A DNA stretch of 64,000 bases from an uncultured Gemmiger sp. (lineage in GTDB: Bacteria; Bacillota; Clostridia; Oscillospirales; Ruminococcaceae). The position numbers and the translations under genes are program-made. Location: positions 20,640 through 84,639 of the forward strand of contig CANRCB010000008.1 in NCBI GenBank assembly GCA_947629015.1. Direction: 5' to 3'. Of this stretch, positions 25,809 to 33,924 are shown piece by piece (the first letter of the stretch is position 1; every line of letters starts with the position of its first letter). The notes under the pieces are model-generated. The model was not told where the DNA came from, did no database searches, and saw only the letters and a list, made by a program, of their open reading frames with translations.

Positions 25809-28478
25809 TTACTGATTTGGCAGCGGGCAGGCGATGGCCGCCGCGTCCGCCTGCAAAAGCGCCCAGGTGGCGTCGTCCACAAAACCCGGCGGGCTGCCGG
25901 CCTCGGGGTCGGTCAGGCCGCGATCCAGCTGGTAGACCTCCAGCGCCAGGCGGGTATCCTCGCCCAGAATGCCGTCTTGCGGCACAAAGGGGCTGGCACA
26001 GTCCACCCCCGCCACGGCGTTGAGCCATTGCTGCACCTGCAGCACGGGGGCCCCGGCGCTGCCGGGGGCCAGCACGCTGCCCGGCCACACCCCGCGCGGC
26101 CGCGGCCCGGCGGCCGCCGGGTCCGCGGCGAACAGCTCCGCCGCCGCGGCGACGAACACCGCCCAGTCCTCCGGGGTGACGGTGCCGGTTTCGGCAAGGC
26201 CCAGCAGCCGCTGCGCGCCGGCCACGGCCGCCGCAAGCCCCGGGGTAAAGGTATCGGTGGGGGCGTCCAGGCCGAAAAGGTTCACCTCCGGCAGCCACGC
26301 GCCCAAAAAGAGCATCGCCTCGGACAGAGCGCGCACGTCGGCGCCGGTATCCCCCTGGGTGAGGGTGCGCGTCAGCGCGGGGGCCGCCGCGCGCCGCACC
26401 GCGGGCCCGTTGGCCGCCAGGCTTTGCGCCGCTGCGTACAGGCTTTGCCAGGTGGCGGGGCCGACCACGCCGTCGGGCGCAAGGCCGGCCCGCCGCTGCC
26501 AGGCCACCACGGCGGCACGGGTGGCGGGGCCGAAGCTGCCGTCCACCTCCACGGCGGGGATATCGCTGTAATAGGCCGAGAGCAGGGCCAGACAGTATTG
26601 CACGGCGCGCACGGCGGTGCCGGTGGAGCCCTCGCGCACCGTGCCGGGGAACTGCCCCGGCAAAACGCCCGGCTCGACCAGATCCTCGATGATGGCCACC
26701 GCCGCCTCGCGCAGCTTGTTCCACGTCACGCGGCCGACGGCGCCGTCGGCGTCAAGGCCGAACAGCGTCTGGAAGCTGCGCACCGCCGCGGCGGTGGCGG
26801 CGCCGAAGCTGCCGTCCACCGTCACGGTGGGCAGCGTGGGGTAGTTGTCCGCCGCCAGGCGCAGCCACAGCTGCACAAGGCGCACGCTGTTGCCGGTGCT
26901 GCCGCGGCGCAGCACGGTGCCGGGCCACGCGCTGCCGCCAAGGTCGCTCTGCACATCCAGCCAGGCGGCGTACAGCGCCGTCCAGGTCGCGCGGCCGACC
27001 ACGCCGTCCTCCGCAAGGCCGGCAAAGGCCTGGAAGGCGCGCACGGCGCGCTCCGTCGCGGCGCCGAACACCCCGTCCACCGCCACGTTCAGCAGGGCGT
27101 CGTCAAAGCGGGCCAGCTCCGAAAGCCAGAACTGCACCAGCTCCACATCCTGCCCGGTGGCGCCGCGGCGCAGCGTGCGGCCGGGCCAGGCGCCCGGCGT
27201 CTCGGCGCCGAAATAATCCTCCCCCTCGCTGGTGAGCTCGGCCAGGTCCTTGACCGAGACGTAGATATAGCTGATCTTGTACCACGTCGCGCGGCCGACC
27301 ACGCCGTCGGCGGTTAGCGAAAAATACCGCTGGAAATTGCGCACGGCGGCCTCGGTATCGGCGTCGAAGGTGCCGGTCACGGCCGGCTTGCCGAAGCTGG
27401 GATAATCCTTGGCGATGCGGGAAAGCTGGCGCTGGATCGTCGATACCGCCACCCCGGTATCGCCGCGGCGCAGCGCCGTGCCGCCGTAGCTCTGCGGGAT
27501 GGCGGTGATGTTTGCCGTCGTCACCAGCTCCACCCGGCTGCCGTAGTAGTAGCGCAGGATCTCCAGCGCCGAAAGCCCGGCGTTGGCGCGCTCCACGGTG
27601 CCCCACTGCTTCATGCCGGGGCAGGTGACGAGGCGGCCGTCGCAGTATTCGGTAAAATAGGGCTCGTTGTCGCCGGCGCGGCGCACATAGGTGTTGAACA
27701 GCTCGGCGGTGATGCGCTCCATCACGGCGTAGACGGTGTGCCCGCGGGTGTAGGCCTGGTCATAGCTGGGGCTGCCGGTGATGTTGAAGGCGTACCCCCG
27801 GCTGGGGTACCACTCGGTAAAAATGCGGTTGAGGGCCAGGCTGATCTGCGCCAGGATGTTGGCGCGGATGGCCTGTTCCGGCCAGGTGGGGTAGATCTCG
27901 CAGCTGGCGACGGTGGCGATGTAGGTCTGGAAATCCACCGTCACGTCGGCGGCGCTGGCGTTCGGCGCGCCAAGGTGCACCGTGATGCGCCGGGGCACCA
28001 CCACCTGCGGCAGCACCAGCGGCACCGGGCAGCCGCTGCGCGGGGCGGGGCCGCTGCCGCCCTGCTCATTGTTGCCGGCGAACAGCGGGTGCGGCGGGAT
28101 GACGATGGGCGCCTGCGCAATGCGCCCCAGCGCCGAGGCATCGCGGGTGCCGGCGGCCTCGCCGGGCAAAAATTCCAGCCGGGCAATGCTCTCCTGCCCG
28201 TCAAACACCTGCACGCCCTCGGCGCGCACGGCGCGCCAGCCGGGCTTTTCGGCCGTGACGGTGTAGACGCTGTAGGGGCGCACGTCGGTGTTGGTTTCGT
28301 CAAGGCTGTAGCGTTTGTCCGGCGCTGGCAGAGGGAACGCCGGCGCGCGGCCGTCCGCGCCGGTCACGGCGGCAGAGAGGACGGCGCCGTTCTCGTCCAG
28401 CACCGTCACCGATACCCCCTCCAGCGGCGCGGCCTGCTGCGCGATGGCGGCAAATACGGTCAAAGTTCCTGTGGGCAT
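25809..28478 (-). CDS. SpoIID-like protein with six peptidoglycan-binding repeats
   Basis: This 889-aa protein starts after GGAGGTG. It has an N-terminal carboxypeptidase-regulatory-like sandwich (residues 1-105) and a SpoIID-like domain at about 190-310 (PEQAIRANILAQISLALNR). Six PG_binding_1 repeats follow, of the form LRRG.TG..V..VQ..L with DG.FG..T..AV..FQ and DGVVGRATW. The first four repeats are regular and the last two have diverged. SpoIID relatives trim glycan strands that carry no stem peptides. No signal peptide is seen, odd for a wall-binding protein. It could act in a mother cell, leave by lysis, or use an unrecognised route. Confidence 0.75.
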   Translation of the reverse strand: MPTGTLTVFAAIAQQAAPLEGVSVTVLDENGAVLSAAVTGADGRAPAFPLPAPDKRYSLDETNTDVRPYSVYTVTAEKPGWRAVRAEGVQVFDGQESIARLEFLPGEAAGTRDASALGRIAQAPIVIPPHPLFAGNNEQGGSGPAPRSGCPVPLVLPQVVVPRRITVHLGAPNASAADVTVDFQTYIATVASCEIYPTWPEQAIRANILAQISLALNRIFTEWYPSRGYAFNITGSPSYDQAYTRGHTVYAVMERITAELFNTYVRRAGDNEPYFTEYCDGRLVTCPGMKQWGTVERANAGLSALEILRYYYGSRVELVTTANITAIPQSYGGTALRRGDTGVAVSTIQRQLSRIAKDYPSFGKPAVTGTFDADTEAAVRNFQRYFSLTADGVVGRATWYKISYIYVSVKDLAELTSEGEDYFGAETPGAWPGRTLRRGATGQDVELVQFWLSELARFDDALLNVAVDGVFGAATERAVRAFQAFAGLAEDGVVGRATWTALYAAWLDVQSDLGGSAWPGTVLRRGSTGNSVRLVQLWLRLAADNYPTLPTVTVDGSFGAATAAAVRSFQTLFGLDADGAVGRVTWNKLREAAVAIIEDLVEPGVLPGQFPGTVREGSTGTAVRAVQYCLALLSAYYSDIPAVEVDGSFGPATRAAVVAWQRRAGLAPDGVVGPATWQSLYAAAQSLAANGPAVRRAAAPALTRTLTQGDTGADVRALSEAMLFLGAWLPEVNLFGLDAPTDTFTPGLAAAVAGAQRLLGLAETGTVTPEDWAVFVAAAAELFAADPAAAGPRPRGVWPGSVLAPGSAGAPVLQVQQWLNAVAGVDCASPFVPQDGILGEDTRLALEVYQLDRGLTDPEAGSPPGFVDDATWALLQADAAAIACPLPNQ

Positions 28479-28520
28479 GGTAACACCTCCTGCCCACAGG
28501 CTATGCCGCGCAAAAGCAAA

Positions 28521-28549
28521 TTGACAAAAATACGTTGAGGGGGTACAAT
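28521..28549 (+). promoter_or_regulatory. Consensus sigma-A promoter
   Basis: TTGACA (28521-28526) and TACAAT (28544-28549) are 17 bases apart, 32 bp before the aldose-epimerase-like gene. It is one of the best vegetative promoters in the window. Confidence 0.85.
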
Positions 28550-28581
28550 CAAACCAGAAAAAACACAAGCGGAGGCACGGT

Positions 28582-29463
28582 ATGCGGTATGTACTCCAAA
28601 ACGGCCAGCTGCGCCTGATGGTGGATACCCATGGCGCCGAGGCGGTCAGCGTGCGCAATATGCGCACCGGGGCCGAGATGCTCTGGTGCGGGGACAAGGC
28701 GGTCTGGAGCCGGCACGCGCCCATCCTGTTCCCCTATACCGGCAAGCTGCCGGGCGGCAGGATGATGGCCAAAGGGGTGGAATATCAGGGCGCCCAGCAC
28801 GGCTTTGCCCGCGATGTGGAGCACCGCCTTGTGCGGCGCACCGCCGATACGCTGATGTTTGAGCTCACGGCTGACAGCCAGACCCTGCCGCTGTGGCCCT
28901 ACGCCTTTGTGCTGCGCAGCACCTTCACGCTGGCGGGCAACACCGTGCACCACAGCCTGACGGTGGAAAACCCCGTCGAGCCGGTGCTGCGGTTCGGCAT
29001 CGGGTACCACCCGGCGTTCGCCATCCCGTTTGACGAGGCGCACACCACCACCGACTATGAGTTCCGCTTTGAATGCGAGGAAAGCCCCCTGTGCGTGAGC
29101 GCGCTGCCCAACGGCCTGCTCAACGGCAAAAGCTACTACCTGGGCAGCAACATCCGCAGCATCCCGCTGACCGACGAGCTGTTCCAGAACGACAGCCATT
29201 GTATGCTCAACCTGCGCAGCCGCACGCTGGCCATCGTCGAGAAGGATACCGGGCGCGCCGTTTCCTGCCGCATCGAGGGCTACCCCTATGTATTGATCTG
29301 GAGCGCCAAGGCCCAGCCGGTGCGCTTTGTGTGCATCGAGCCGTGGCACAGCCTGACCGCCGTCGAGGACGCCCCACCGGAATGGGAGCGCCGCCCCGCC
29401 GCGGCCGCCCTCAAAAAAGGGGAGAGCTGGTCCACGACGCTCTCCACCACCTTTGCACGGTAA
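28582..29463 (+). CDS. Aldose 1-epimerase family protein (LacX-like)
   Basis: This 293-aa beta-sandwich protein has QGAQHGFARDVEH (His and Arg-Asp) and RFGIGYHPAFAIPF (catalytic His). The acid is probably the Glu in FVCIEPWHSL. Such enzymes interconvert sugar anomers or act on hexose 6-phosphates. The start follows GCGGAGG and a strong promoter. Nothing next to it fixes the substrate. Confidence 0.85.
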   Translation: MRYVLQNGQLRLMVDTHGAEAVSVRNMRTGAEMLWCGDKAVWSRHAPILFPYTGKLPGGRMMAKGVEYQGAQHGFARDVEHRLVRRTADTLMFELTADSQTLPLWPYAFVLRSTFTLAGNTVHHSLTVENPVEPVLRFGIGYHPAFAIPFDEAHTTTDYEFRFECEESPLCVSALPNGLLNGKSYYLGSNIRSIPLTDELFQNDSHCMLNLRSRTLAIVEKDTGRAVSCRIEGYPYVLIWSAKAQPVRFVCIEPWHSLTAVEDAPPEWERRPAAAALKKGESWSTTLSTTFAR

Positions 29464-29475
29464 AAAAACAAAAAG

Positions 29476-29511
29476 CACGCCCCCGCGCCGCGAAAGCGGC
29501 GCGGGGGCGTG
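29476..29511. terminator. 16-bp hairpin with GAAA loop
   Basis: The stem 29476-29491 pairs exactly with 29496-29511 around GAAA. An A-rich stretch precedes it (T-rich on the minus strand), so it terminates transcripts from the right and also ends the aldose-epimerase transcript. Confidence 0.7.
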
Positions 29512-29535
29512 GCAGCGTGTCGCGTGCCAAAAGAG

Positions 29536-29700
29536 GGGTTCGGCTTTGCTGGCTGCGCCAGTCCGCCTGCACCCCTCTCACAGGACACACCCCGTCGCGA
29601 AAAATACCGTTCTCATGCCTAAAGGCGACTCGACCGGTATTTTTCGCTCTAGCGGTATCGCCCTCGTCTGCGCATGTCAGCCGAGGGCGATAGATTTTTC
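29536..29700 (+). ncRNA. Candidate structured element, copy A (two conserved hairpins)
   Basis: Stem 1 is a 13-bp perfect pairing of 29597-29609 with 29635-29647. Its 25-nt loop contains CATGCCTAAAGGCGACTC. The joiner CTCTAG follows. Stem 2 is an 11-bp pairing of 29656-29666 with 29682-29692 around the 15-nt loop TCTGCGCATGTCAGC. A T-run follows stem 2. A 5' arm at 29533-29578 can form GAGGGGT/ACCCCTC enclosing CTGGC/GCCAG. Copy B (43890-44180) keeps the loops but changes both stems with compensating bases. No reading frame is conserved between copies. Function unknown. Confidence 0.5.
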
Positions 29701-29711
29701 AGCCGCGCCCT

Positions 29712-29792
29712 CCCGCTGCAACAACGTTTTCCGGCGGGCTCAAGAGCCCGCCCTACGCGCTTCCATAAGGCGGCTATCCTTTTTCGGCAGTT
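29712..29792 (+). repeat. Dispersed ~85-bp repeat, copy 3
   Basis: It matches the copies at 13314 and 20581, including the central GGCGGGCT-CAAG-AGCCCGCC hairpin, and lies just beyond the 3' end of the minus-strand gene at 29802. With copy A of the structured element and the hairpin at 29476 it fills the 338-bp gap 29464-29801. Confidence 0.8.
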
Positions 29793-29801
29793 TGCGGGGG
29801 C

Positions 29802-30884
29802 TCATGCCCCGGCGTTCGGGGCCAGCAGCACGATGCCAAGGTAAAGCCCGTACAGCGCCAGGCACACGGCGCCCTGCCAGCGGTACAGCCGCTTTTTGGC
29901 CAGCGGCGGCACGCCCAGCACCAGCGCCAGCACAAGGCACAGCGGTACGTCATACCGGCGGAACTGCGCGCCCACCGGCAGGCGCCCGGCGCGGTACATC
30001 AGGCTGGAAAGCGGCAGCGCCAGCGTCAGGTTGAGGATGGCGCTGTTGAGCAGCTGTATCGGCAGCGAGGCGGCCGGGTAGTAGCGGCACCGCTCGGAAA
30101 AAACCTTCCACACCGTGCCGAAGGGATGCTCCAGCACCTCGGCCAGCAGTGGCAGGCAGAACCCGAAACTGATGAGCGTGGCCGCCCACAGCGCCTGGAT
30201 GGTGCCGGTCGCGGCGGCAAGGCGCCCGGCGCTGGCCAGCAGTGCCCGCGCGCCCAGGGCCAGCAGCGCAAGGCCGCCCAATACGCCGCCCAGGTTGCGC
30301 AGCGCGTTGGGCACGCTCATCACCGGAAAGGTGCCGGTGCTGCCCGTCCCGGCGGGCGGCGCGGCGCTTTGCGGGGCGTCGGCGCTGCGCGGCAGCGCCA
30401 AAAGGCGGGGCGCGCCGCCGGTCAGGGCGGCGTACCGGCAGCCGATGCTGTGCAGCACGAACACCACGAACAGCGCCATCAGCAGCCCGGTGCCGGTGTA
30501 GGACAAAGCCCCGTCCCGCACAAACAGCGCCAGCACCAGCGCGGCCGCCGCCAGCAGCGCGCATTTGCCGGTAAACTCCCCAAAAGCGACCTGGCCGCGC
30601 CGCCGCAGCAGGAACAGCGCCAGCGCAAGGCCAAGGTCGGTCACGGCGCCGGCCAGCGCCACGCCCACCGCCAGCCCGGTGGCCGAAAGCCCCGCCGCCA
30701 AAAACGCCAGAAGCAGCTGCGGCAGCGCCGCGCACAGGCCGACCACCGTGCCGGCCACCACCCAGTGCGGAAAGCCGAACAGCGCGCAGCACCATGTGGC
30801 GCAGCGCCCCGCAAGCCGGCTGCCGACGGCCGTCAGCACCAGGCCCAGGGCGTAGAGCAAAAGCAGAAAGACCAGATACAGCAT
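29802..30884 (-). CDS. Polytopic membrane protein resembling the CaCA (Na+/Ca2+ exchanger) family
   Basis: This 360-aa protein has about ten hydrophobic segments in two halves around a Pro/Ala-rich loop (ALPRSADAPQSAAPPAGTG). The segments AGTVVGLCAALPQLLLAFLA and WAATLISFGFCLPLLAEVLE look like the two alpha-repeats of cation/Ca2+ exchangers. The first has Gln where the family has an essential Glu. It may be a divergent antiporter or an inactive relative. The start follows AAAGGGC. Confidence 0.5.
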   Translation of the reverse strand: MLYLVFLLLLYALGLVLTAVGSRLAGRCATWCCALFGFPHWVVAGTVVGLCAALPQLLLAFLAAGLSATGLAVGVALAGAVTDLGLALALFLLRRRGQVAFGEFTGKCALLAAAALVLALFVRDGALSYTGTGLLMALFVVFVLHSIGCRYAALTGGAPRLLALPRSADAPQSAAPPAGTGSTGTFPVMSVPNALRNLGGVLGGLALLALGARALLASAGRLAAATGTIQALWAATLISFGFCLPLLAEVLEHPFGTVWKVFSERCRYYPAASLPIQLLNSAILNLTLALPLSSLMYRAGRLPVGAQFRRYDVPLCLVLALVLGVPPLAKKRLYRWQGAVCLALYGLYLGIVLLAPNAGA

Positions 30885-30969
30885 AGGCGGGCCCTTTCGG
30901 TGCGGCAGTGTTTTTGCGGGCGAAACCGCACAGGGGGAGGCACCGCCTCCCCCTGCAAATGTGTGGCCC

Positions 30970-32409
30970 TCAGTACGCCACGCCCCAAACCACCATGTGT
31001 TTGGCCGGCTTGCCGCACACCGGGCACACATCGCCGATGTGCTCCTGCGCAAACGGCATGTTGCGGCTGGAAAGCCCGGCCTGCTCCTTCATCGCTTCCT
31101 CGCAGGCCAGGTCGCCGCACCACATGGCTTTGATGAAGCCGGTCTTTCCGGCGGCCTGCGCCTTGACCTCCTCCATCGTTTTGGCGGCGGTGGTGCGGGC
31201 CTCCATGTTGGCCTTGGCGCGGTCAAAAAGGTCTTTGGCCAGGGCGTCCAGCGCCGCCGGGATGGCCGTGGCAAGCTCGTCCAGCCTGACGGTCTGCTTT
31301 TCGCGCGTGTCGCGCCGGACCAGCACGCACTGCCCCTGCTCAAGGTCGCGCGGGCCGAGCTCGACGCGCACCGGCACGCCCTTCATCTCCCACTGGCTGA
31401 ACTTCCAGCCGGGGGCCTTGTCGGAATCGTCCAGCTTGACGCGGGCATACTTGGCGATCTCGGCCGCCACCTCGGCGGCTTTTTCGGCCACGCCGGGCTT
31501 GTGGGCGGCGATGGGCACGACCACCACCTGGTAGGGCGCGATGGCCGGCGGCAGGATCAGGCCGTCGTCGTCGCCGTGGGTCATGATGATGGCGCCCATC
31601 AGGCGGGTCGAGGCGCCCCAGCTGGTCTGGAAGGGGTATTGCAGCGTGTTGTCCCGCCCGGTGAAGGTCACGTCGTAGGCGCGGGAGAATTTGTCGCCGA
31701 AATAGTGGCTGGTGCCGCTCTGCAGCGCCTTGCCATCCTTGCACATCGTTTCGATGGAATAGGTCGCCTCGGCGCCGGCGAACTTCTCTTTGTCGGTCTT
31801 GCGGCCGCGGATGACCGGCATACACAGGTCTTCCTCACAGAAATCGGCGTAGCAGTTGAGCTGCTGCTGCGTTTCGGCTTGGGCCTCGGCGGCGGTCTCG
31901 TGGATGGTGTGGCCCTCCTGCCACCAGAATTCCCGCGTGCGCAGGAAGGGGCGGGTGGATTTCTCCCACCGCACCACGCTGCACCACTGGTTGTAGAGCA
32001 TCGGCAGATCCCGCCAGGAATGCAGCACATGGGCGAAATGGTCACAGAACAGCGTCTCGCTCGTGGGGCGCACGGCGAGCCGCTCCTCCAGCGGCTCACT
32101 GCCGCCGGCGGTCACCCATGCGACCTCGGGCGCAAAGCCGTTGACGAGCTCGCCCTCTTTTTTGAGCAGGCTCTCGGGGATGAGCATCGGCATCGCCACG
32201 TTCTCATGCCCGGTGGCCTTGAAGCGGGCGTCCAGCAGTTTTTGGATGTTCTCCCAGATGGCGTAGCCGTAGGGGCGCACCACCACAAAGCCCTTGACGC
32301 TGGAATACTCCACCAATTCGGCCTTCGTACAGATATCGGTATACCACTGCGCGAAGTCATCCTCCTGCGCGGTGATCGCCTCAACGAGCTTTTTTTTGTC
32401 CTGTGCCAT
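30970..32409 (-). CDS. proS: Prolyl-tRNA synthetase, archaeal/eukaryotic-like type
   Basis: This 479-aa protein has class II motif 2 (SVVRWEKSTRPFLRTREFWW) and motif 3 (QTSWGASTRLMGAIIMTHGD). The C-terminal anticodon domain and zinc-type tail (CGDLACEEAM, CPVCGKPAKHM) mark the short ProS-3 type without the bacterial editing insert. It charges tRNA-Pro in the cytoplasm. The leader 32410-32547 has two hairpins but no recognisable T-box sequence. It lies downstream of acp on the same strand. Confidence 0.95.
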   Translation of the reverse strand: MAQDKKKLVEAITAQEDDFAQWYTDICTKAELVEYSSVKGFVVVRPYGYAIWENIQKLLDARFKATGHENVAMPMLIPESLLKKEGELVNGFAPEVAWVTAGGSEPLEERLAVRPTSETLFCDHFAHVLHSWRDLPMLYNQWCSVVRWEKSTRPFLRTREFWWQEGHTIHETAAEAQAETQQQLNCYADFCEEDLCMPVIRGRKTDKEKFAGAEATYSIETMCKDGKALQSGTSHYFGDKFSRAYDVTFTGRDNTLQYPFQTSWGASTRLMGAIIMTHGDDDGLILPPAIAPYQVVVVPIAAHKPGVAEKAAEVAAEIAKYARVKLDDSDKAPGWKFSQWEMKGVPVRVELGPRDLEQGQCVLVRRDTREKQTVRLDELATAIPAALDALAKDLFDRAKANMEARTTAAKTMEEVKAQAAGKTGFIKAMWCGDLACEEAMKEQAGLSSRNMPFAQEHIGDVCPVCGKPAKHMVVWGVAY

Positions 32410-32476
32410 AACTACCTCGCATCCCGGCCGCGGCGGAAGCGGCCGTTTGTCTTGAAAAAATGGAACAGGCGTGGCA

Positions 32477-32512
32477 CATGCCGGCCCGCGCGCACAGCGC
32501 GCGGGCCGTTGG
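32477..32512 (-). terminator. GC-rich hairpin between acp and proS
   Basis: GGCCCGCGCG and CGCGCGGGCC pair around CACAG, downstream of acp on the minus strand. The nearest T-run is some 25 bases further on, so this may be an attenuator in a shared transcript and not a full stop. Confidence 0.4.
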
Positions 32513-32547
32513 CAGGCCAGCCTGTTTGCAGCATGCCCGGAGGAGGT

Positions 32548-32784
32548 TCAGATACGCTCCTCCACGTAGGTGACGACGTCGCCCACGGTGTGAAAATTTT
32601 CAATGTCCTCATCGGGGATGTCGATGCCGAACTCATCCGACAAAGTGGTGATCATATCGATGACATCCAGGCTGTCGGCGCCGAAATCGTTGACGATATC
32701 ACTGTCCGCCGAGATCTTTGCGGGGTCCACGTCCAGCTGGTCGGCCAGATATTCCCGAATGCGCTCAAAAACTTCCGATTCCAT
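32548..32784 (-). CDS. acpP: Acyl carrier protein
   Basis: This 78-aa acidic protein has the phosphopantetheine site DFGADSLDVIDM, with Ser in DSL, and the four-helix ACP pattern. It carries growing acyl chains in fatty-acid synthesis. It stands alone, without fab genes, between divergent dapF and downstream proS. A consensus promoter lies just upstream. Confidence 0.95.
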   Translation of the reverse strand: MESEVFERIREYLADQLDVDPAKISADSDIVNDFGADSLDVIDMITTLSDEFGIDIPDEDIENFHTVGDVVTYVEERI

Positions 32785-32840
32785 CCCAAAACGCCTCCCT
32801 GATACAATAGAATGAATGGGTGCGCAGCGTTGCTAGTTCT

Positions 32841-32869
32841 TTTATAGCGTATCTGCCCATGCTTGTCAA
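32841..32869 (-). promoter_or_regulatory. Consensus promoter of acpP
   Basis: On the minus strand TTGACA (32864-32869) and TATAAA (32841-32846) are separated by 17 bases, about 57 bp before the acp start. Confidence 0.85.
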
Positions 32870-32899
32870 GGCGGTGCGGAACTTTTTTGCCGGGCATGG

Positions 32900-32928
32900 T
32901 TGTTGCGCGGCGGGCGGTATGCTATAAT
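32900..32928 (+). promoter_or_regulatory. Promoter of dapF
   Basis: TTGTTG (32900-32905) and TATAAT (32923-32928) are 17 bases apart, 50 bp before dapF. With the acpP promoter it makes a compact divergent control region. Confidence 0.75.
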
Positions 32929-32978
32929 AGGAACAGCGGCCCCGCGCGGCGCGCGGCGGCAGGCAAAGGAGGCCAACG

Positions 32979-33833
32979 ATGAAACTGCCTTTTACAAAAA
33001 TGCATGGCTGCGGCAACGATTATATCTACCTTGACTGCCGCGGCACCGGCCTGCCCGCCGAGGTAGGGCAGTGGAGCGTGAAACTTTCCCGGCGGCGGCT
33101 CTCGGTCGGGGCGGACGGCATCATTTGCATCTGTGCGCCCGAGACCCCGGACGCCGACGCCGCCATGCGTATGTACAACGCCGACGGCTCCGAGGGGCTG
33201 ATGTGCGGCAACGGCATCCGCTGCGTGGCGCAGTACCTGTACACCCACGGCGCGCCAAAGGATACGCTGGAGATCGACACCGCCTGCGGCCGCAAGACGC
33301 TGCGCCGCCTGAAAGAAGGCTGGTGGCAGGTCGAGATGGGCCGCTTCTCCGCCATGGCGGCCGACCTGCCCGCCAAGGGGCTGGGGCCGGGCCCGCTGGT
33401 GAACGTGCCGCTCACGGTGTTTGGCGCGCCTTTCACCGTGACCTGCGTGAGCATGGGCAACCCGCACTGCGTGGTGCTGTGGGATAAGACCACCGAGCCG
33501 CTGCCCACCGGCGCGCCGCTGGCGGCCATCGGCCCGGGGTTTGAGAAGAACAGCGCCTTCCCCGAGCGCACCAATACCGAGTTCGTCACCGTGCAGGACC
33601 CCACGCACATCACCATGCGCGTGTGGGAGCGCGGCAGCGGCGAGACGCTTGCCTGCGGCACCGGCGCCTGCGCCAGCGTTTCGGCGATGGTGCTGCAGGG
33701 CCTCTGCCCGCGCGGGGAGCCGGTGACGGTATCGCTGCTGGGCGGGGAGCTGACCGTGACGGTGCGCGAAGACGACAGCGTGCTGCTGGCCGGCCCGGCC
33801 GAGACGGCGTACGAGGGCACAACGGAAGTGTAA
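32979..33833 (+). CDS. dapF: Diaminopimelate epimerase
   Basis: This 284-aa protein starts after AAGGAGG with the family opening KMHGCGNDYIYLD. It has both catalytic cysteines, in MCGNGIRC and ACGTGACASV. It converts LL- to meso-diaminopimelate, the last step before lysine and the wall cross-linking residue. The dapL gene follows. Confidence 0.97.
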   Translation: MKLPFTKMHGCGNDYIYLDCRGTGLPAEVGQWSVKLSRRRLSVGADGIICICAPETPDADAAMRMYNADGSEGLMCGNGIRCVAQYLYTHGAPKDTLEIDTACGRKTLRRLKEGWWQVEMGRFSAMAADLPAKGLGPGPLVNVPLTVFGAPFTVTCVSMGNPHCVVLWDKTTEPLPTGAPLAAIGPGFEKNSAFPERTNTEFVTVQDPTHITMRVWERGSGETLACGTGACASVSAMVLQGLCPRGEPVTVSLLGGELTVTVREDDSVLLAGPAETAYEGTTEV

Positions 33834-33924
33834 GCGGCCGGCCTGCGGCGCGCGCCTGCGGGCGCGCCGGCGTATGGCGGCCGATGGCGATGGATCAAGA
33901 AATATTGTACAGGAGGCGACTGCA

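Noticed and set aside
32410..32547. T-box leader upstream of proS
   Set aside because: No T-box consensus or matching specifier stem was found, only GC hairpins.
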